Part shown: positions 22,852 through 34,413 of the stretch, piece after piece
How positions within the stretch are numbered: position 1 is the stretch's first letter
Layout: each line of letters begins with the position of its first letter
Source of the DNA: Symsagittifera roscoffensis
Lineage: Eukaryota > Xenacoelomorpha > Acoela > Convolutidae
Length of the DNA stretch: 64,000 bases
Assembly (NCBI RefSeq): GCF_963678635.1
Contig: NC_087069.1
Location: 50,425,892 to 50,489,891 of the forward strand
Reading direction: 5' to 3'
Position numbers and translations under genes: made by a program
Notes under the pieces: generated by a model
Seen by the model: only the letters and a program-made list of their open reading frames with translations
The model's database searches: none
Told to the model about the DNA's origin: nothing

Positions 22852-25800
22852 CTATGGAAGGCTCACTAACTGCTCGATCGTTTCCGCCTGTATGTCTGAC
22901 GATGCCAAAGTTCCATACGCCTTCTGCTTGAGGGTGGTGCCTTGCAACATCATTTCCAGATAACCCTCCATGGCTTTTTCGTCTTCCGGGGCCATTACAT
23001 ACCCTCTAGCCGAGTTTCGGTATTCCAACATCTCCATGTATCCACCGGTGGGTTCATCTATCGACACTGTCTCCGACACTGTTAGTCGGTTGTATTCCAC
23101 TGGTGTTAGTTGTCCTGCAACACTTCCCTTTCCATGATTCATGGGAGATGGCTTGAAGTCCCTCATTTTGCTCTCTCCACATTGGCTGAGTATTTCCATT
23201 TCCAAGGTTGCTCCAGTCAGAGTGCGGTCACTCCTCTTCGATTTATAACCGGTTGACTTTATCCCCGCCATGAGAATGGGTGGCACCATCGCTATATCAG
23301 TTAATATTCTATCTGTGCCAGACAATTGGTAATCACCTTGCCCCAAATCCATGACCTCCTCGACTCGTTTTCTTTTCGCTGAGCTACCAGCTTTCATCGA
23401 TATTTCTGAATCCACTTTAGTCTTCCCAATTCTCCTCGGCATCACTCTGCTGCCTAACTTCATTTTCATCGCATTGATTTTATCAATCACCATTTTCGAT
23501 CGCATCGTCCCTCTCCTGGTTCTTGACAGATACACCACCTCTCCTTCGTCGTCCTGCGGTGTCATCTTGATGGGAGAATTCGCTTCACTCTCATCAGTGG
23601 CTGAGTCGATCAATAACTCACTCAGTCTCCCTTCACACTCATCAAGTTTGTCAAGTACTTCTCTCATCAAGGGTTGATTGAGACCTGTTTTGAGAATGGA
23701 CTGGGTCCCATAGCTCTGAATCACAGTCCAGACTTCTTCCATGAACGCCACTCTGTCCAGCTTACATCCCGTCCTACTCTCGTGGTCTCGGTGATGTACT
23801 TCCCATTCTTCTTCGGGCAGCGTTCCCAAGAAAGGTACTCTGGCTGAGGCCTCTATTCTTCTCCTCCGAGGTGATTCCATGAGGATTCTCTGGTCGCTAT
23901 TTCTTGATTTGCCAGGAGAGCTGCTCTCCGGCAAATTCCGTTTCATTTCCTCAAAGGCTGACGGAGGTTCCAGTGTCGAGATGCCTTCATCCGCTGGCTC
24001 AGTCGTTTCCAACGTGTCTGCATTATTCTCAAGATCACTGAAGATATTGAAATCCAGGCTGGATGTTCCTCCTGTCGAGGCCCTGTCGTCTTCCCTACCA
24101 GCTTGATCTTGTTGCATGGGTTCTTCCGTCTGACGGCTTCCACCCTGTCCGTCATCTCCTTCTGACTTATCCTTGTTCGGGCTCACTGGTCCTTGTTCGT
24201 CAATATCGGCTTCTTCCTGGAATCTCGGTATGAGCAATGTACCGGCCGATTTATGTTCCTCTTCTCCATGGACCACTTTGATTTCTTCGCAGCCGAAGGG
24301 TGCTAGGAAGGTTCTCGTCTGCAATATTCCTCCCACTTTCATCTCCTTTTTCACACTGGTCAGGATTAATGAGGCTTCAGGCAATTCTGTCCTGCCTCTC
24401 ATTCTCATCGGAGTTAAGCCTAGTTCCTTCCATTCCTCATCAAATCTTCCAGGCTTGGGAGTAGCGGCGTTGCTTATTCGCCTTCTCGTCGCTTGATCCG
24501 TGTATGCAAATCGTGTGTACTGTAACACGGCGGCATTTCTCCCTATGAAGTATGGATCCATCGTTCCCGCGAAATTCCCTACTCTCCTTTCATTGGTTTC
24601 GAATGCTCTCAACCTAGGAGTTTGTATTACGGAGACTGCTCCGAGCAACATCCTTCTTATTAAAGGGAATTCAGGGATTGCCTCCGGTAGCTTCTTGTAA
24701 TCACCCCAATCCTTCGTTTCTTCTCTCACTTTGTGATATGCTGCAGTGAGACGAGGCTCTCTGGTTATTTCACCATTCGTTTTGTCATAGGGTCTCAGAT
24801 TCCAAAGCTTTGGAAACACCTCGATGTGTCCTCTTTCTACTTCTCCCATGCGGTCACGGAAGTGATCGTCAAAATTGATGACTGTCATCTCTGGCTCCGA
24901 TATCTTCGCAAACAACAGATCTTCACTCATGAGTTCCCGCAATGTGTTCTGCTCACACCAGTTCAGTGTACTACCGTCCACTGCCGATATGAGGTTCAGG
25001 TGCAGCACCGACCTCCTATATGCTTCCACTTTGACGTCAGGGAACGCAAACGTGACTGCTGGTCCATAGATCACTGTCACGAACTCTGTGACTCCGCTGA
25101 TCAGCGCCAAGGGATCGGTTCTCATAGCTAAGCTCAAATCTGTTAATAGCGGCATGCCTCCAACATGTCGTCTAACATCTTCCTCTCTTTCAATTGTCTC
25201 GTCTTCTCCGGTTCCAAAGCGATTTTGCTGCAAGAGATATTGGATAAGAGTGTGTCTCAGGTCTCTTATTTTGTTCCACGAGCCCGTGGATTTCTTCATA
25301 TCCAGGTTCCTCACTCTCTCTTTCATCTGCTCTGGACAACGTGCCAGTTTCATTAGTCCTCCCAAGTTTCCGTGGGTTATTGCGATCAATGTCAGAAGTC
25401 CATCTAGTCGCAGGTTCTGTATTCCATCCGTGAGCAGTATCACCGGTCCTTTCACGAAACTCTCCGCTTCGAATGTCACGAACAAGGCTATTAATTCCAC
25501 TATCGATACTCCCACTACTGCTTGGAGGAATTCCTTTATCAAATAGTGCGAGACTTTCGGGTAAACTTTTGCCAAGAAGGACGCGGTCCATCCGGGTCCC
25601 AACCCTTCTAGCATGCTGTCTGTCCTTTCAAATCCCTCCTGTCCCTTCACTTCCTGGGTCCAGAAGGTTTCCAGAGTAATCTGACACATTCTGTTCACAA
25701 ACTCAGCGGTCTTTTCTCCGGCATTTTCCGCCAGGTTCACCTCCTTCAACAAGTAGGCATGTATCTTCGTGATCATTACGGGGCCTTGCTGAAAAGCATC

Positions 25801-26244
25801 TGCACCCAATGCCGCTACTCTAGGATTCAGGTGTAGCCACTGGTTGGCTTCCGGCTTGGTTCTCAGCACCATCGCTTCCAGATGAGCTCTCGTCTCCAGT
25901 GAATTCTTTCTTCTCGTGTCTTCACTCGCCACTTCCATTGCTCGGAACCACAAGTCGTTGGACATTGCCGTGATCACTCGATGGTCGTCGTCTATTCCCG
26001 GTTTCAGTTTGAGTTGCCGACTGAAGTTGGACAGTTCCAACCCCAGCACTTCGTCCAACACTAACATGTGTAGCGCGTGGTCCTTGAATCCTCCCATCGC
26101 GTTTGAGATATCTGACCATACTGCAGGCAGTTCAGCCTTAAGTGGCCTCAGGTTCTCCATTTCTATCATGCGATTCGGGGCCGATATGATCACATCATAT
26201 TTTCCTTCCGAAAGTAAGGCTACCATTGCGTACACAAACTTCAG
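22852..26244 (-). pseudogene. Third ORF, large central segment of unknown function
   Basis: About 1,130 codons remain open in the frame of the SGNH segment, separated from it only by the TGA at 26245-26247 and ending in the TAG at 22852-22854. The first 60 residues continue a Rossmann-like pattern begun before the stop: hydrophobic strands, then a YDVIISAPNR stretch. The middle is mixed alpha/beta in character. Residues around 680-800 are acidic and low-complexity, rich in Glu, Asp, Ser and Gln. I recognise no enzyme motif. The length and openness over 3.4 kb show that the protein was under coding constraint until recently. Confidence 0.75.
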
Positions 26245-29208
26245 TCAATCCGGGAGATGTGCATATCCCGGAGACAACGCGAATACTACTCTCAACGCCA
26301 CTTTATTGAATGACCCCTCCTTCGTTGCATCCACCACTTCACCTATCGACTCCAGGATGTCTTTTATTGCTGGCCATACTGCGTTTTCTGCTGTTGCAGG
26401 ATCTCTGAGCCTGCTCAGAAAACCTCTGCTGTGTAGATGGTCATTGATGCCAGCAAACACAATCGTAACTGGGTTCATTTCTGTCTGCCTTTGTACCCCT
26501 ATAGCCAAAGACACTGATTGCAATAGGTCTAGGTCAACCGCGGCCAACATTATGACGTCCGGCCAAAACAAAGACTTGGAGGTGTACACGAACTCTGAAT
26601 TCGCTACTACCATGATTTTGGCCTTCCTCATCTCTGCTTTGTCATAGGCGGCGAAGATGGTCTCATCTTTCTTTATCGCTGTCAATCCGCCATATCTCTG
26701 GGCATCACCATCTTGGTTCACCAGTTTTGGGTACACTCTCTCCTTCACATGACCAGGTGGTGTCGTCAGCTGTCTGAATATCTTCACGTGTTGTCCAATC
26801 GGTGCTCTCGCCGTCAGGAATCTTCCTGGTCTCTCTTCACGATTCCCCTCATCATGATTCAATCTCACATCTTGCAACGGTCTCGCATTCACTGGTCCCA
26901 TCGTGTTGTTAGAGGGCAGTCCCTCCAAATCAGCAAATCTCAAGGCCGTCGTGGAGCTGAAATTTATGCTAGCGGCTATCAACCAGTCTACGCTGGTTAT
27001 CGAGTACAATTTGCTGACGGATAACATCGCTCCATTCAACATCCTCCTTGCATCTTCAATGAAGCTTACTCTCTGAAGATCCAGCTTCATTAGTTCGTCT
27101 TTGTATATATGCCAAGGAGACGGTATGGACCTCGACCACAACAATGAGCCTCTGCTCGGTCTTTCCTCTCGACTGGTACTCGTCGTCTCCGATCTAGTGT
27201 CCGATCTAGATGTGCCTGCTACTTCTTCGATTGGTTGGTTGACGGGTCCTATCCTTCTCCTAGGATGAATTGTTCTCCTCATCGGTGCTTCTCCCAACCG
27301 ATCCTGCACGTCTGTCCTTCGACCTGGTTCGCTGGAGCTTTGTTGCCGGTAATTCGTGACGGCTGGGACCGTACCCAGGCGTGTTTCCAGGCTAGGAGGC
27401 ACAAAGGTGGTAATCACCGCATCACTCACCGTTCCCTCTTCCTTCAGCACTCCTGTGTCAAAGAGTTCTGCTTCCAGCTCATCCAACCGTTCTTGGAAGA
27501 CTCGATTCAACCAAGCTTGTCCTTCGATACTGTCGAAGTGGATGCCATCCGTGGTCAGTCTGGCCTGATCCATGGCTCTCAACTCATGTTCAATGTCCAT
27601 GAGGATCATCCTTCCGGCATTTCGATTTGCTAGGTTCCTCAAAATGTTGTTCCATCTCATGACTCCCTCGTTGTGCCTTCTTCCTGATGCTGTCAGGCTT
27701 CTCGCGTTCATTGGCACAGTGCAAACGGTCAGTACCGCGCAGCTGAACTTCTGCCAGAGAGTAGTGAACAAACACACCATCATTGACTCCCACAGTGCTT
27801 CCTGCTCGTCTGATCCTCTGGAGATATCATTTGACCCAACTAAGATCATCACATTAGGAATCTTCCCTGGATTCATCAGTTCCACCATCCGATATAATTG
27901 GGCTATCGTCGCGCCTCCAAAGGCCATCACCGTGGTGACCCATGAGGTCCTCAAATTCGACAGCACTCTGACTAAGCTGTCTCCCAATATCAGGTGAGAT
28001 GTCCCGAGTGGTGGTTGCTGCAGGTTCACAGCCGGGCTCCAGGTAGCTCGATTGAAGCAGGCCCTCGGATCTGTCTCCGGAACTCCCGTGAAATTATACT
28101 TCAATTGATTATTCTTCTGCACGTCTATTATACAAGACACTTTCTTCGCTGGCATCTTTCGCACTTTCCTCTCTGGGATTCTCGAGCTCCCCATGAGTGG
28201 TGTCACGTTACTTATCCCTTGTCTGATCACGGTCTGGGAGGGTTGTACTCTGCCCGTATCGTCAATCGTTCCATAGGGTGCAGTCACCCCGGAACCTGGC
28301 GCTTTCTTGTTAGCGACCAGTCGTCCAGCTGTCTCTATCAGTTTCCTCACTGTCTGTTCTACGACGGGATCACCCAAGGTGTCACTAGGATCCGGGATTG
28401 TTACTCGATTCGTCTCTACTGGAGGTCGTGTCTCCGTTGTTTGACTCATTTCTCGAGGTGTCAAGAGCTCCATCGGGGACTGCCCACGAGGAATATCCCT
28501 TGCAGGTATCACTTTCTCAATGGCCGCTGTCAACGCCGCTTGTTCCGATCGCTCTTTGTATTCCTGCCTTAAGCGTTCGATCTCTTGACCCTGCTTTTTG
28601 TTGCAGTCTTCAAACAACTTTCTCCACATGTCCCGGTCTTCCTCCATCTGGAGCATGCTTCTGGTCATCTCGTCCAGCTCCTTCTTCGTACTTTTCAGTT
28701 CATCGTTCATCTCATCCAGATCTTGTATGGTTTGGTTCGTCTGAACCTTCTTTGTTACTTTCGCCCTTTTTAGTGGCACAGCTGCTCTCAGTGGTGAACC
28801 AGACGAGGTCGCCTCGCTGTTCATCTCCCGATGCATTCTCGTCAACCCAGGTTTGGGCTTGGAGGGCATTGGCATCTCACCTGGTTGGTAAGTCCTAGAA
28901 CTTCCCAATCCAGGCTCATTCGCCAAGTCACTCCCTGAGAGAGCCCCGTTTCTCCACCTCATCACTCTCATGTTCGGGCGGTCTAGTACTCCTCTTTCTC
29001 CATATGCTGCCATCAACAGGACTTCCGTGGGGCGGTCCCCACGGTTGTCGTGCCCCAAGATGTTGATCAGGGCGGTCAGCAACATGTCCACCTCTGGGTC
29101 CTCCAGAGCGAAGTCTCGATCGATCAGCCGACGATAGATCGCATCTATCATCGGTCCTACATATGCCTCTGCCAGGTCCATCAATTCATCCAAGTTGAAG
29201 TTGTCCAT
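26245..29208 (-). CDS. Third ORF, N-terminal part: coiled coil plus SGNH/GDSL-type hydrolase domain
   Basis: Starts at the ATG at 29208, about 390 bp after pol; 987 codons to a TGA. Residues about 160-230 are heptad-rich and predicted coiled coil. Residues about 403-580 form an SGNH hydrolase: GDS at 409-411 (nucleophile Ser), GG at 431-432 (oxyanion Gly), GSND at 458-461 (oxyanion Asn) and DGIH at 554-557 (catalytic Asp and His). All four blocks are present and correctly ordered. Family members are esterases or lipases acting on acyl or acetyl esters; the substrate here is unknown. Near residues 914-924 a VTIVFAGINDHL stretch resembles a second GxND block, hinting at a degenerate repeat of the fold. 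Esterase domains are known in ORF1 of some CR1-type LINEs, but here one sits downstream of pol in an LTR element, in the env position. Confidence 0.85.
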   Translation of the reverse strand: MDNFNLDELMDLAEAYVGPMIDAIYRRLIDRDFALEDPEVDMLLTALINILGHDNRGDRPTEVLLMAAYGERGVLDRPNMRVMRWRNGALSGSDLANEPGLGSSRTYQPGEMPMPSKPKPGLTRMHREMNSEATSSGSPLRAAVPLKRAKVTKKVQTNQTIQDLDEMNDELKSTKKELDEMTRSMLQMEEDRDMWRKLFEDCNKKQGQEIERLRQEYKERSEQAALTAAIEKVIPARDIPRGQSPMELLTPREMSQTTETRPPVETNRVTIPDPSDTLGDPVVEQTVRKLIETAGRLVANKKAPGSGVTAPYGTIDDTGRVQPSQTVIRQGISNVTPLMGSSRIPERKVRKMPAKKVSCIIDVQKNNQLKYNFTGVPETDPRACFNRATWSPAVNLQQPPLGTSHLILGDSLVRVLSNLRTSWVTTVMAFGGATIAQLYRMVELMNPGKIPNVMILVGSNDISRGSDEQEALWESMMVCLFTTLWQKFSCAVLTVCTVPMNARSLTASGRRHNEGVMRWNNILRNLANRNAGRMILMDIEHELRAMDQARLTTDGIHFDSIEGQAWLNRVFQERLDELEAELFDTGVLKEEGTVSDAVITTFVPPSLETRLGTVPAVTNYRQQSSSEPGRRTDVQDRLGEAPMRRTIHPRRRIGPVNQPIEEVAGTSRSDTRSETTSTSREERPSRGSLLWSRSIPSPWHIYKDELMKLDLQRVSFIEDARRMLNGAMLSVSKLYSITSVDWLIAASINFSSTTALRFADLEGLPSNNTMGPVNARPLQDVRLNHDEGNREERPGRFLTARAPIGQHVKIFRQLTTPPGHVKERVYPKLVNQDGDAQRYGGLTAIKKDETIFAAYDKAEMRKAKIMVVANSEFVYTSKSLFWPDVIMLAAVDLDLLQSVSLAIGVQRQTEMNPVTIVFAGINDHLHSRGFLSRLRDPATAENAVWPAIKDILESIGEVVDATKEGSFNKVALRVVFALSPGYAHLPD

Positions 29209-29600
29209 TCTATTCTTTCAAGTTTGATTCGGTTTGATTCCAAGGTTTTGACTCAAGTGAGTAATTAAATGATCAATCAGGATCTAGAAAAGAAGTCACG
29301 AATGTCACACTTGTCTGTTTCACCTCAACGTATATCGTTAAAATTTGTTTAAGAACAGTTCAGATAAAAAGATATTTATCCTAAAATTTATTAAAATCAA
29401 TTGGTTTCTAAAATTTTGGAATTCGACCTAAGATTGGACAGTCCAAACTTTGGATCTATTCCCAAAATCGCCATTTAGTTGTTCATGGTCACTAACCCCT
29501 ACTTACCCACGATCTTAATAACCTAACACATAACATAACATAACACACATATCACATATTACATACAACTTGGTCTTTGGCCTAACACCACACTTATCAC
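29209..29600 (-). other. Spacer between pol and the third ORF
   Basis: This 392-bp AT-rich spacer has repeats of the ACATAAC type on the plus strand near 29525-29565. It contains no open frame. The third ORF must be expressed from a spliced or subgenomic RNA or by internal initiation, because the ATG at 29208 lies far from the element's 5' end. I see no decisive splice acceptor. Confidence 0.5.
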
Positions 29601-31060
29601 TCAGCCTATACTTAAGTAATATTTCTTGTGTAGATATACTTGTATATTCGTATCAGAGAATATCACGTGTACAAGCGCGTACAATTCCCGAGGATGCAGT
29701 CTTCCTCTGTTTGGATCGTACACTGGAAGCGAGAGCTCCTTCACGTTCATTTCTACAAGGAAGTCCCTCAGCCTCGTCAAAGACAAGACTAGGTTTTCTA
29801 GGTCCACGTGCTGCTTCTCCGTCGCCCTCGTTACCAAGAAGCATAAGTACTTTCCCGGTATCTGCGACACCGCCGGAGGTAAGGCTGCTACGCCCCCTAT
29901 CCCTGGTCTTTGCTTCCAAAGAAATTCCACATTTTTGTATTCTCTCTTAAAATCTGCCGCTAACGCTGTCCTAAAACTCATGTCTGCGGTGATCGCTATT
30001 GCACATGTTCTGTTTGTGAGTATGAAATCACTGTCTGTTAGTATTATGTTACTAGAATATTCATTCGGTAAGTTAAAATATGACTCAACCACCTTGCCTA
30101 TGTCAGGTTTCTTAGGTTCTTCGCCTGTTTCTGCTTCTAACTCTCCTGTTTCTCTTGCTATTCTCAATTTTTTTATTATCAGGTTTTCAGTGTGGGTAAG
30201 TCCTACCCCCACTCCCCGGACAAAAATATCCATCGGCGTCCCCGTCGATCGCATACCGGATAACAAGTCAAGGTTAGAAGCTGGAATGAGAAGTTGTCCT
30301 TCCTGGGCAGCCCAGGAAGGATCATCTCGTTCGGTCTTAATGTATTTCGCGCTTTCACGATCTACGTCTTGAATCGTGACGCTGGACTTTTTAGGGTCTG
30401 ATGTCATTTCGTTCAGCCACTCTAAGACACGCAGATTCGTCAGGTCCTGTTCATTTGACTGCTGTTGCTCATCGTCAAATTCTACTTCGGGTTTCGACCA
30501 GTCGTCAACCCACTCATCGTTATGATCATCTACTATGTCAATGTCTTGTGACACAGTTATTTCCTCTAGACCCACTACTTCCTCCACTATCTTCTTCAGA
30601 TCTATCCTATCCACTACAAAGTCGTCACCGTAAGGATTGTATTTCTTTCTTGGTCTCATTCCGTCCTTCTGACGAGTCTGTATGGTTAACGGAAGATCCG
30701 GTTCCAAGTTCTTGGGAACCTCTATCTGTTCGCGATCCTGCCAATCTTCCTCTGCGTAGGGTAAGGTTTCATCGTCCGCTTCGATCTGTTCGTTTGGATC
30801 CAGGTCCAATGGTGTATCCGTACCTTCCTCTACGACTTCGTTTCCATCGTTCTTCTCCCTGGTGCCTTTTTCATTGACCTCACAAGCAGGATCCATCATT
30901 AGATAATCCCCTTCTTCCATGTCTGCAGGTATACACCAGTGTTCTGTCGATGGATTGTGTGGCTTGATGTTCTCGTAGTGGGCGGCTCGGCCAGTACTCA
31001 GTCTATAAAAGCGTCCCTCCTGGTGCACCTCTGTAATCATGAAGGGTCCCCTCCACTTTT
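29601..31060 (-). pseudogene. Pol C-terminal part: integrase C-terminal domain and long acidic extension
   Basis: After the frame change near 31.06 kb, pol continues with KKWRGPFMITEVHQEGRFYRL and HYENIKPHN, the small SH3-like C-terminal domain of retroelement integrases that binds DNA. The next 450 or so residues have no family I recognise. They are strongly acidic over about 150 residues (EVVEEGTDTPLDLDP, IVDDHNDEWVDD), and the last 150 residues look globular. I see no chromodomain. The frame ends at a stop at 29601. A terminal extension of this length is unusual for Ty3/gypsy pol. Confidence 0.75.
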
Positions 31061-31957
31061 TAGGAGCTTTTTTGTCCCTTTCGGTGGTATAACGTTCTGA
31101 AATACCCATACGTAGTCTCCCACCGAGTAAGCCTTTGCACCAGCTGCTTTCTTGTCGAATCTTTTCCTCTGCCTTGCCTGTGCTTGCTGAGTATTTCGTC
31201 TGCACAGATCGTTCAACTCCTGTTGACGTCTGATCATATCCCTTACGTAAACCTGTGGAGATTTTTTCTTTCCCTCATACTCTGGGTAGAAGAAGGTTAA
31301 GGGTAAAGACTTCTCATGTCCAGTCAGCATCATGTGTGGACTGACTCCAGTGGTGGAGTGTTGCGTGCTGTTATATGCCCCCATCACCTGTGGAAGGTAC
31401 CTGTCCCAATCGGTCATGTACCTGGAACAATATACTCTCAGCATCGATACTAACGTCCTGTTCTGTCTTTCCACTAAGCCATTCCTCTGAGGGTGGTATG
31501 TCGTGGAGTGAGCCTGAGCGACCTGTGAGCGTCTCATAAGCTCTTTCGTAAGCTCTCCTACGAAAGCTGTTCCATTATCCGATTGAAACGTCATCGGACA
31601 ACCATGTCTTGCTATCCATGTATTGATCAGGTGGTCGCATGTTTCTTCCGCCGAGGCAGTTATGCAGGGCACGGCCTCTGCATACTTCGTAAAATGATCT
31701 ATCATGACCAGCACCTGATTGTCACCATTGTCTGTCATGCATATCTTTTGGTGATCTATTTGCACCACCTCGTTGAATTCAGACGACTCAATCGATTGTA
31801 AAGGAAACCGCAACTTCCTCGGATCCTTGACTTGTTGGCATGACAGACATGCTGTTACCCATTTCTCGCATGCCTTTTTCATCCCAGGCCACTCAAAGCG
31901 CTTCAGGATCCTCTGATATACTTTATCGATCCCCTGATGGCCCATCTGGTCATGTGA
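31037..31957 (-). pseudogene. Integrase zinc finger and catalytic core
   Basis: This lies in the same frame as the RT segment upstream, interrupted only by the TGA at 31958-31960. The HHCC finger consists of a His just after that stop, His 3 of the open stretch, and Cys 33 and Cys 36 (ACLSC). The DDE triad is Asp64 (VQIDH), Asp123 (QSDNGTAF) and Glu159 (NGLVER), with a spacing of 35 residues between the last two, as in retroviral and Ty3 integrases. The catalytic residues are intact. It would join cDNA ends to host DNA. The stop before the finger and the frameshift near 31.06 kb would abolish a full protein. Confidence 0.9.
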
Positions 31958-34413
31958 TCAATATAATAGTTCTGTCTGATAGAGTTGCGGTAACACTATC
32001 GCGTTATACTTGTATAGGACTCTGTCTTCCTCCCTCCTTTTGCAAGCCACAATCCCGTCCTTGTTCAAATATAACCTCCCTTCCTTTTGCATGAAGTATT
32101 GTCTCAGGATGCGATAACTATCCTCCTCTAGGTCCCCTTTATCCGGAGAACCATTCTCGATCCACCTTTTCAGGTTGCTTGTCATGCGATCATTTCTCTG
32201 CGCTCTTAGAAGGTCCGAGAGTCTGTATCTCGCCTTCAAGTACGTCTTCATGACCCTCATCTGACTATTCAGCTCGTTGGGCTGATGTGTGTCTTCTTCC
32301 ATTTTGACGCACCAAATCTTCGCCAACGGTTGTGTTTCTTGCTGAAACGGCTGAAGATCAGTCCTGACTACCGCTTTCTGCGGCAACAGGTTTATCGAAC
32401 GTTTCGATACCGCTATCGTTTCTAAGTCATCCGCTGCGTTGTCAAAGACTCTTTCGCTTGGTATTAGGTAGCGATCACTGTCAGGATCCTGGTACACCTC
32501 TCTGTCCAGGTCTCTCGCCCGAGTTTCCACTAGTAGCGTGTGTATCGCCAGTTCTGACAGTTCGGATCCCGAACTCGAGTTCCTGTCTGAATAGGTGTCC
32601 ATTCCTGAGTTTCGGGAATCATCATCCGTCGAAGAGGTTGTGCTGGAGACTGCACGCTCCTCCAGATCATGTCTGTGCTTTCTTCGCATCCATCTGAACT
32701 CCCCGGACAAAACCTTGTTCTCTCGGTCCTGTTTCTCATCAGGAATTTCCTTGTTTATCTCAGACTCCCCGGACAAATTTCCTTGTCCCGGGTGTTGATC
32801 TTGTGATCGCTGGTTTTTCTCCTCATCCTTCTCCCCGGACAAATAGTCTTGCAGCAGATTTTGTTCTACAACTTCACCCTCTTTATCCCGGTCCACGAAG
32901 GTGACGGTTTTCTTTCGCTTGCTGCTCCCCTGTCCTTTCTGTCTGTAAGAAGTACTTGTTAAAATCTCTTGGGGTATTGAGGATACTAGTTGCTGAACTA
33001 TTGTCCTACAATCCCTTTCGTTCTCTTCTTGCTGTCGTCTGGACGGCATGATCTTCACCTTCTCACTGACTGTTAGCGATGCCACTGCTGCTGTCCACTC
33101 GGGGTCATCTCTGGTCACTTCTCTTTCTAACAATCCACCCAGCATCCGCATCACTTGTGGTGTGACTTGCACCGTTTTGTCCAACAATGAGAGGCTGTTT
33201 ATATTCATGCGAGAGAGTTCTTGCTGGACCAGGTTCGAGCGCAGCAACAGATCCAGGGGGACCGAGTCCTCCTTGGACAGGATCTTTATCTCGGCTGCTT
33301 TCTCTACAGGTAACTCAGGGTGCCCTGGAATTGGATGTCCTGATTTATCCAACCATCTCGTTAAGGGAAGCGCTTCATAAGTTTCTTTGTCCAAAAACGA
33401 GAATCCCTCCTTTATTTCCGCCTGATTGGCCTGCTTCTGCTCCAATCTTTCATAGAATTCAGTTTTCTTGCTGAGGCTGTCAGCGTTCTGGTGTTTATCA
33501 CGCATCCTATGTTCGATTATCATATGGTAGCCATCCAGTCTTACTATCCATCTACCAATATAACTCTGATCCATCGAGTAGGTCTTCAACCAGGATAACG
33601 CTCTGTTGTCCACGCGTAACTTGAAGGGAGCGCTCCCCAAGTATGCACGGTACTTCTCCACGAAGGTGACTACTGCAAACATTTCTGCTTTTGGTGCGCC
33701 ATATTTCATCTCTGTGTCACTCAAGACCTTGCTGCCGTATGCAATGGGACGGAGAACTGTTCTTCCGTTCCATTCTTGCTCTTGATGCAAGATTCCTGAG
33801 ATGGCCACCACCGATGCGTCTGTGTCGAGAACATACATGCCCTTTTCTGTAGGCATGCCCAGCACTGGCGCTTCGCACAGTTCCCGCTTTATGTTCTCGA
33901 ATGCAACCTGTGCCTCATCGTTCCATTCGAACTTTTTCCCTTTGTTGCGCATCAGCTTCTGCATCGGGTACACCTTGTCCGCATATCCTTTAATGAATTC
34001 ACGGTAATAATTGGCAAACCCCAGGAAGCTCATTAGCTGTGTGTCCGTCCTCGGAGCCTTCCATGTCAGCACAGCCTCTACTGCTTCTGGATCTGGCCTC
34101 ACACCATGCCTGTCCACCATTCTTCCCAGGTACTTGATCGAATCCCTAAGGATTTCACATTTCGATGGTTTGCATTTCAAGCCTGCTCTTTTCATACATC
34201 CGAAGACCTCATCGAGCCGATCAATGTGATCCTCCAGGGTCGGTGTCGCTATGACTACGTCATCCACGTAGCACATCAAGAGATTCCCGTACTTTTTGGT
34301 CACTCCTGTCAAAGCCTGAGCCATCAGCCTTTGAAAAGTTGCTGTTGCATTGCACAAGCCGAAGGGCATCCTCTTCCACTGGTACAACCCCAATTCGCAC
34401 GCGAAACCGGTTT
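31958..34413 (-). pseudogene. Reverse transcriptase palm/thumb, RNase H and linker
   Basis: The open stretch begins inside the RT after a frameshift near 34.41 kb. The active-site box is YVDD at 34259-34270. RNase H follows with Asp190/Asp192 (DTDAS), Glu237 (KAEM), Asp262 (RVDNRA) and Asp305 (NADSL), counting from 34393; all are present. A roughly 400-residue linker to integrase includes a charged, low-complexity part with three LSGE repeats, encoded by copies of the polypurine-like CTCCCCGGACA motif. Together these domains copy the genomic RNA into DNA and remove the RNA. The frame ends in a TGA (31958-31960) followed in frame by the integrase finger. Confidence 0.9.

Noticed and set aside
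22839-26235. Separate genes starting at 26235 and 22839
   Set aside because: Both starts are non-ATG codons a few codons after in-frame stops, in the same frame as the upstream segment; one interrupted ORF is the simpler reading.
22313-28898. Numerous plus-strand open stretches opposite the third ORF
   Set aside because: Antisense shadows of the minus-strand coding frames; none shows a domain.
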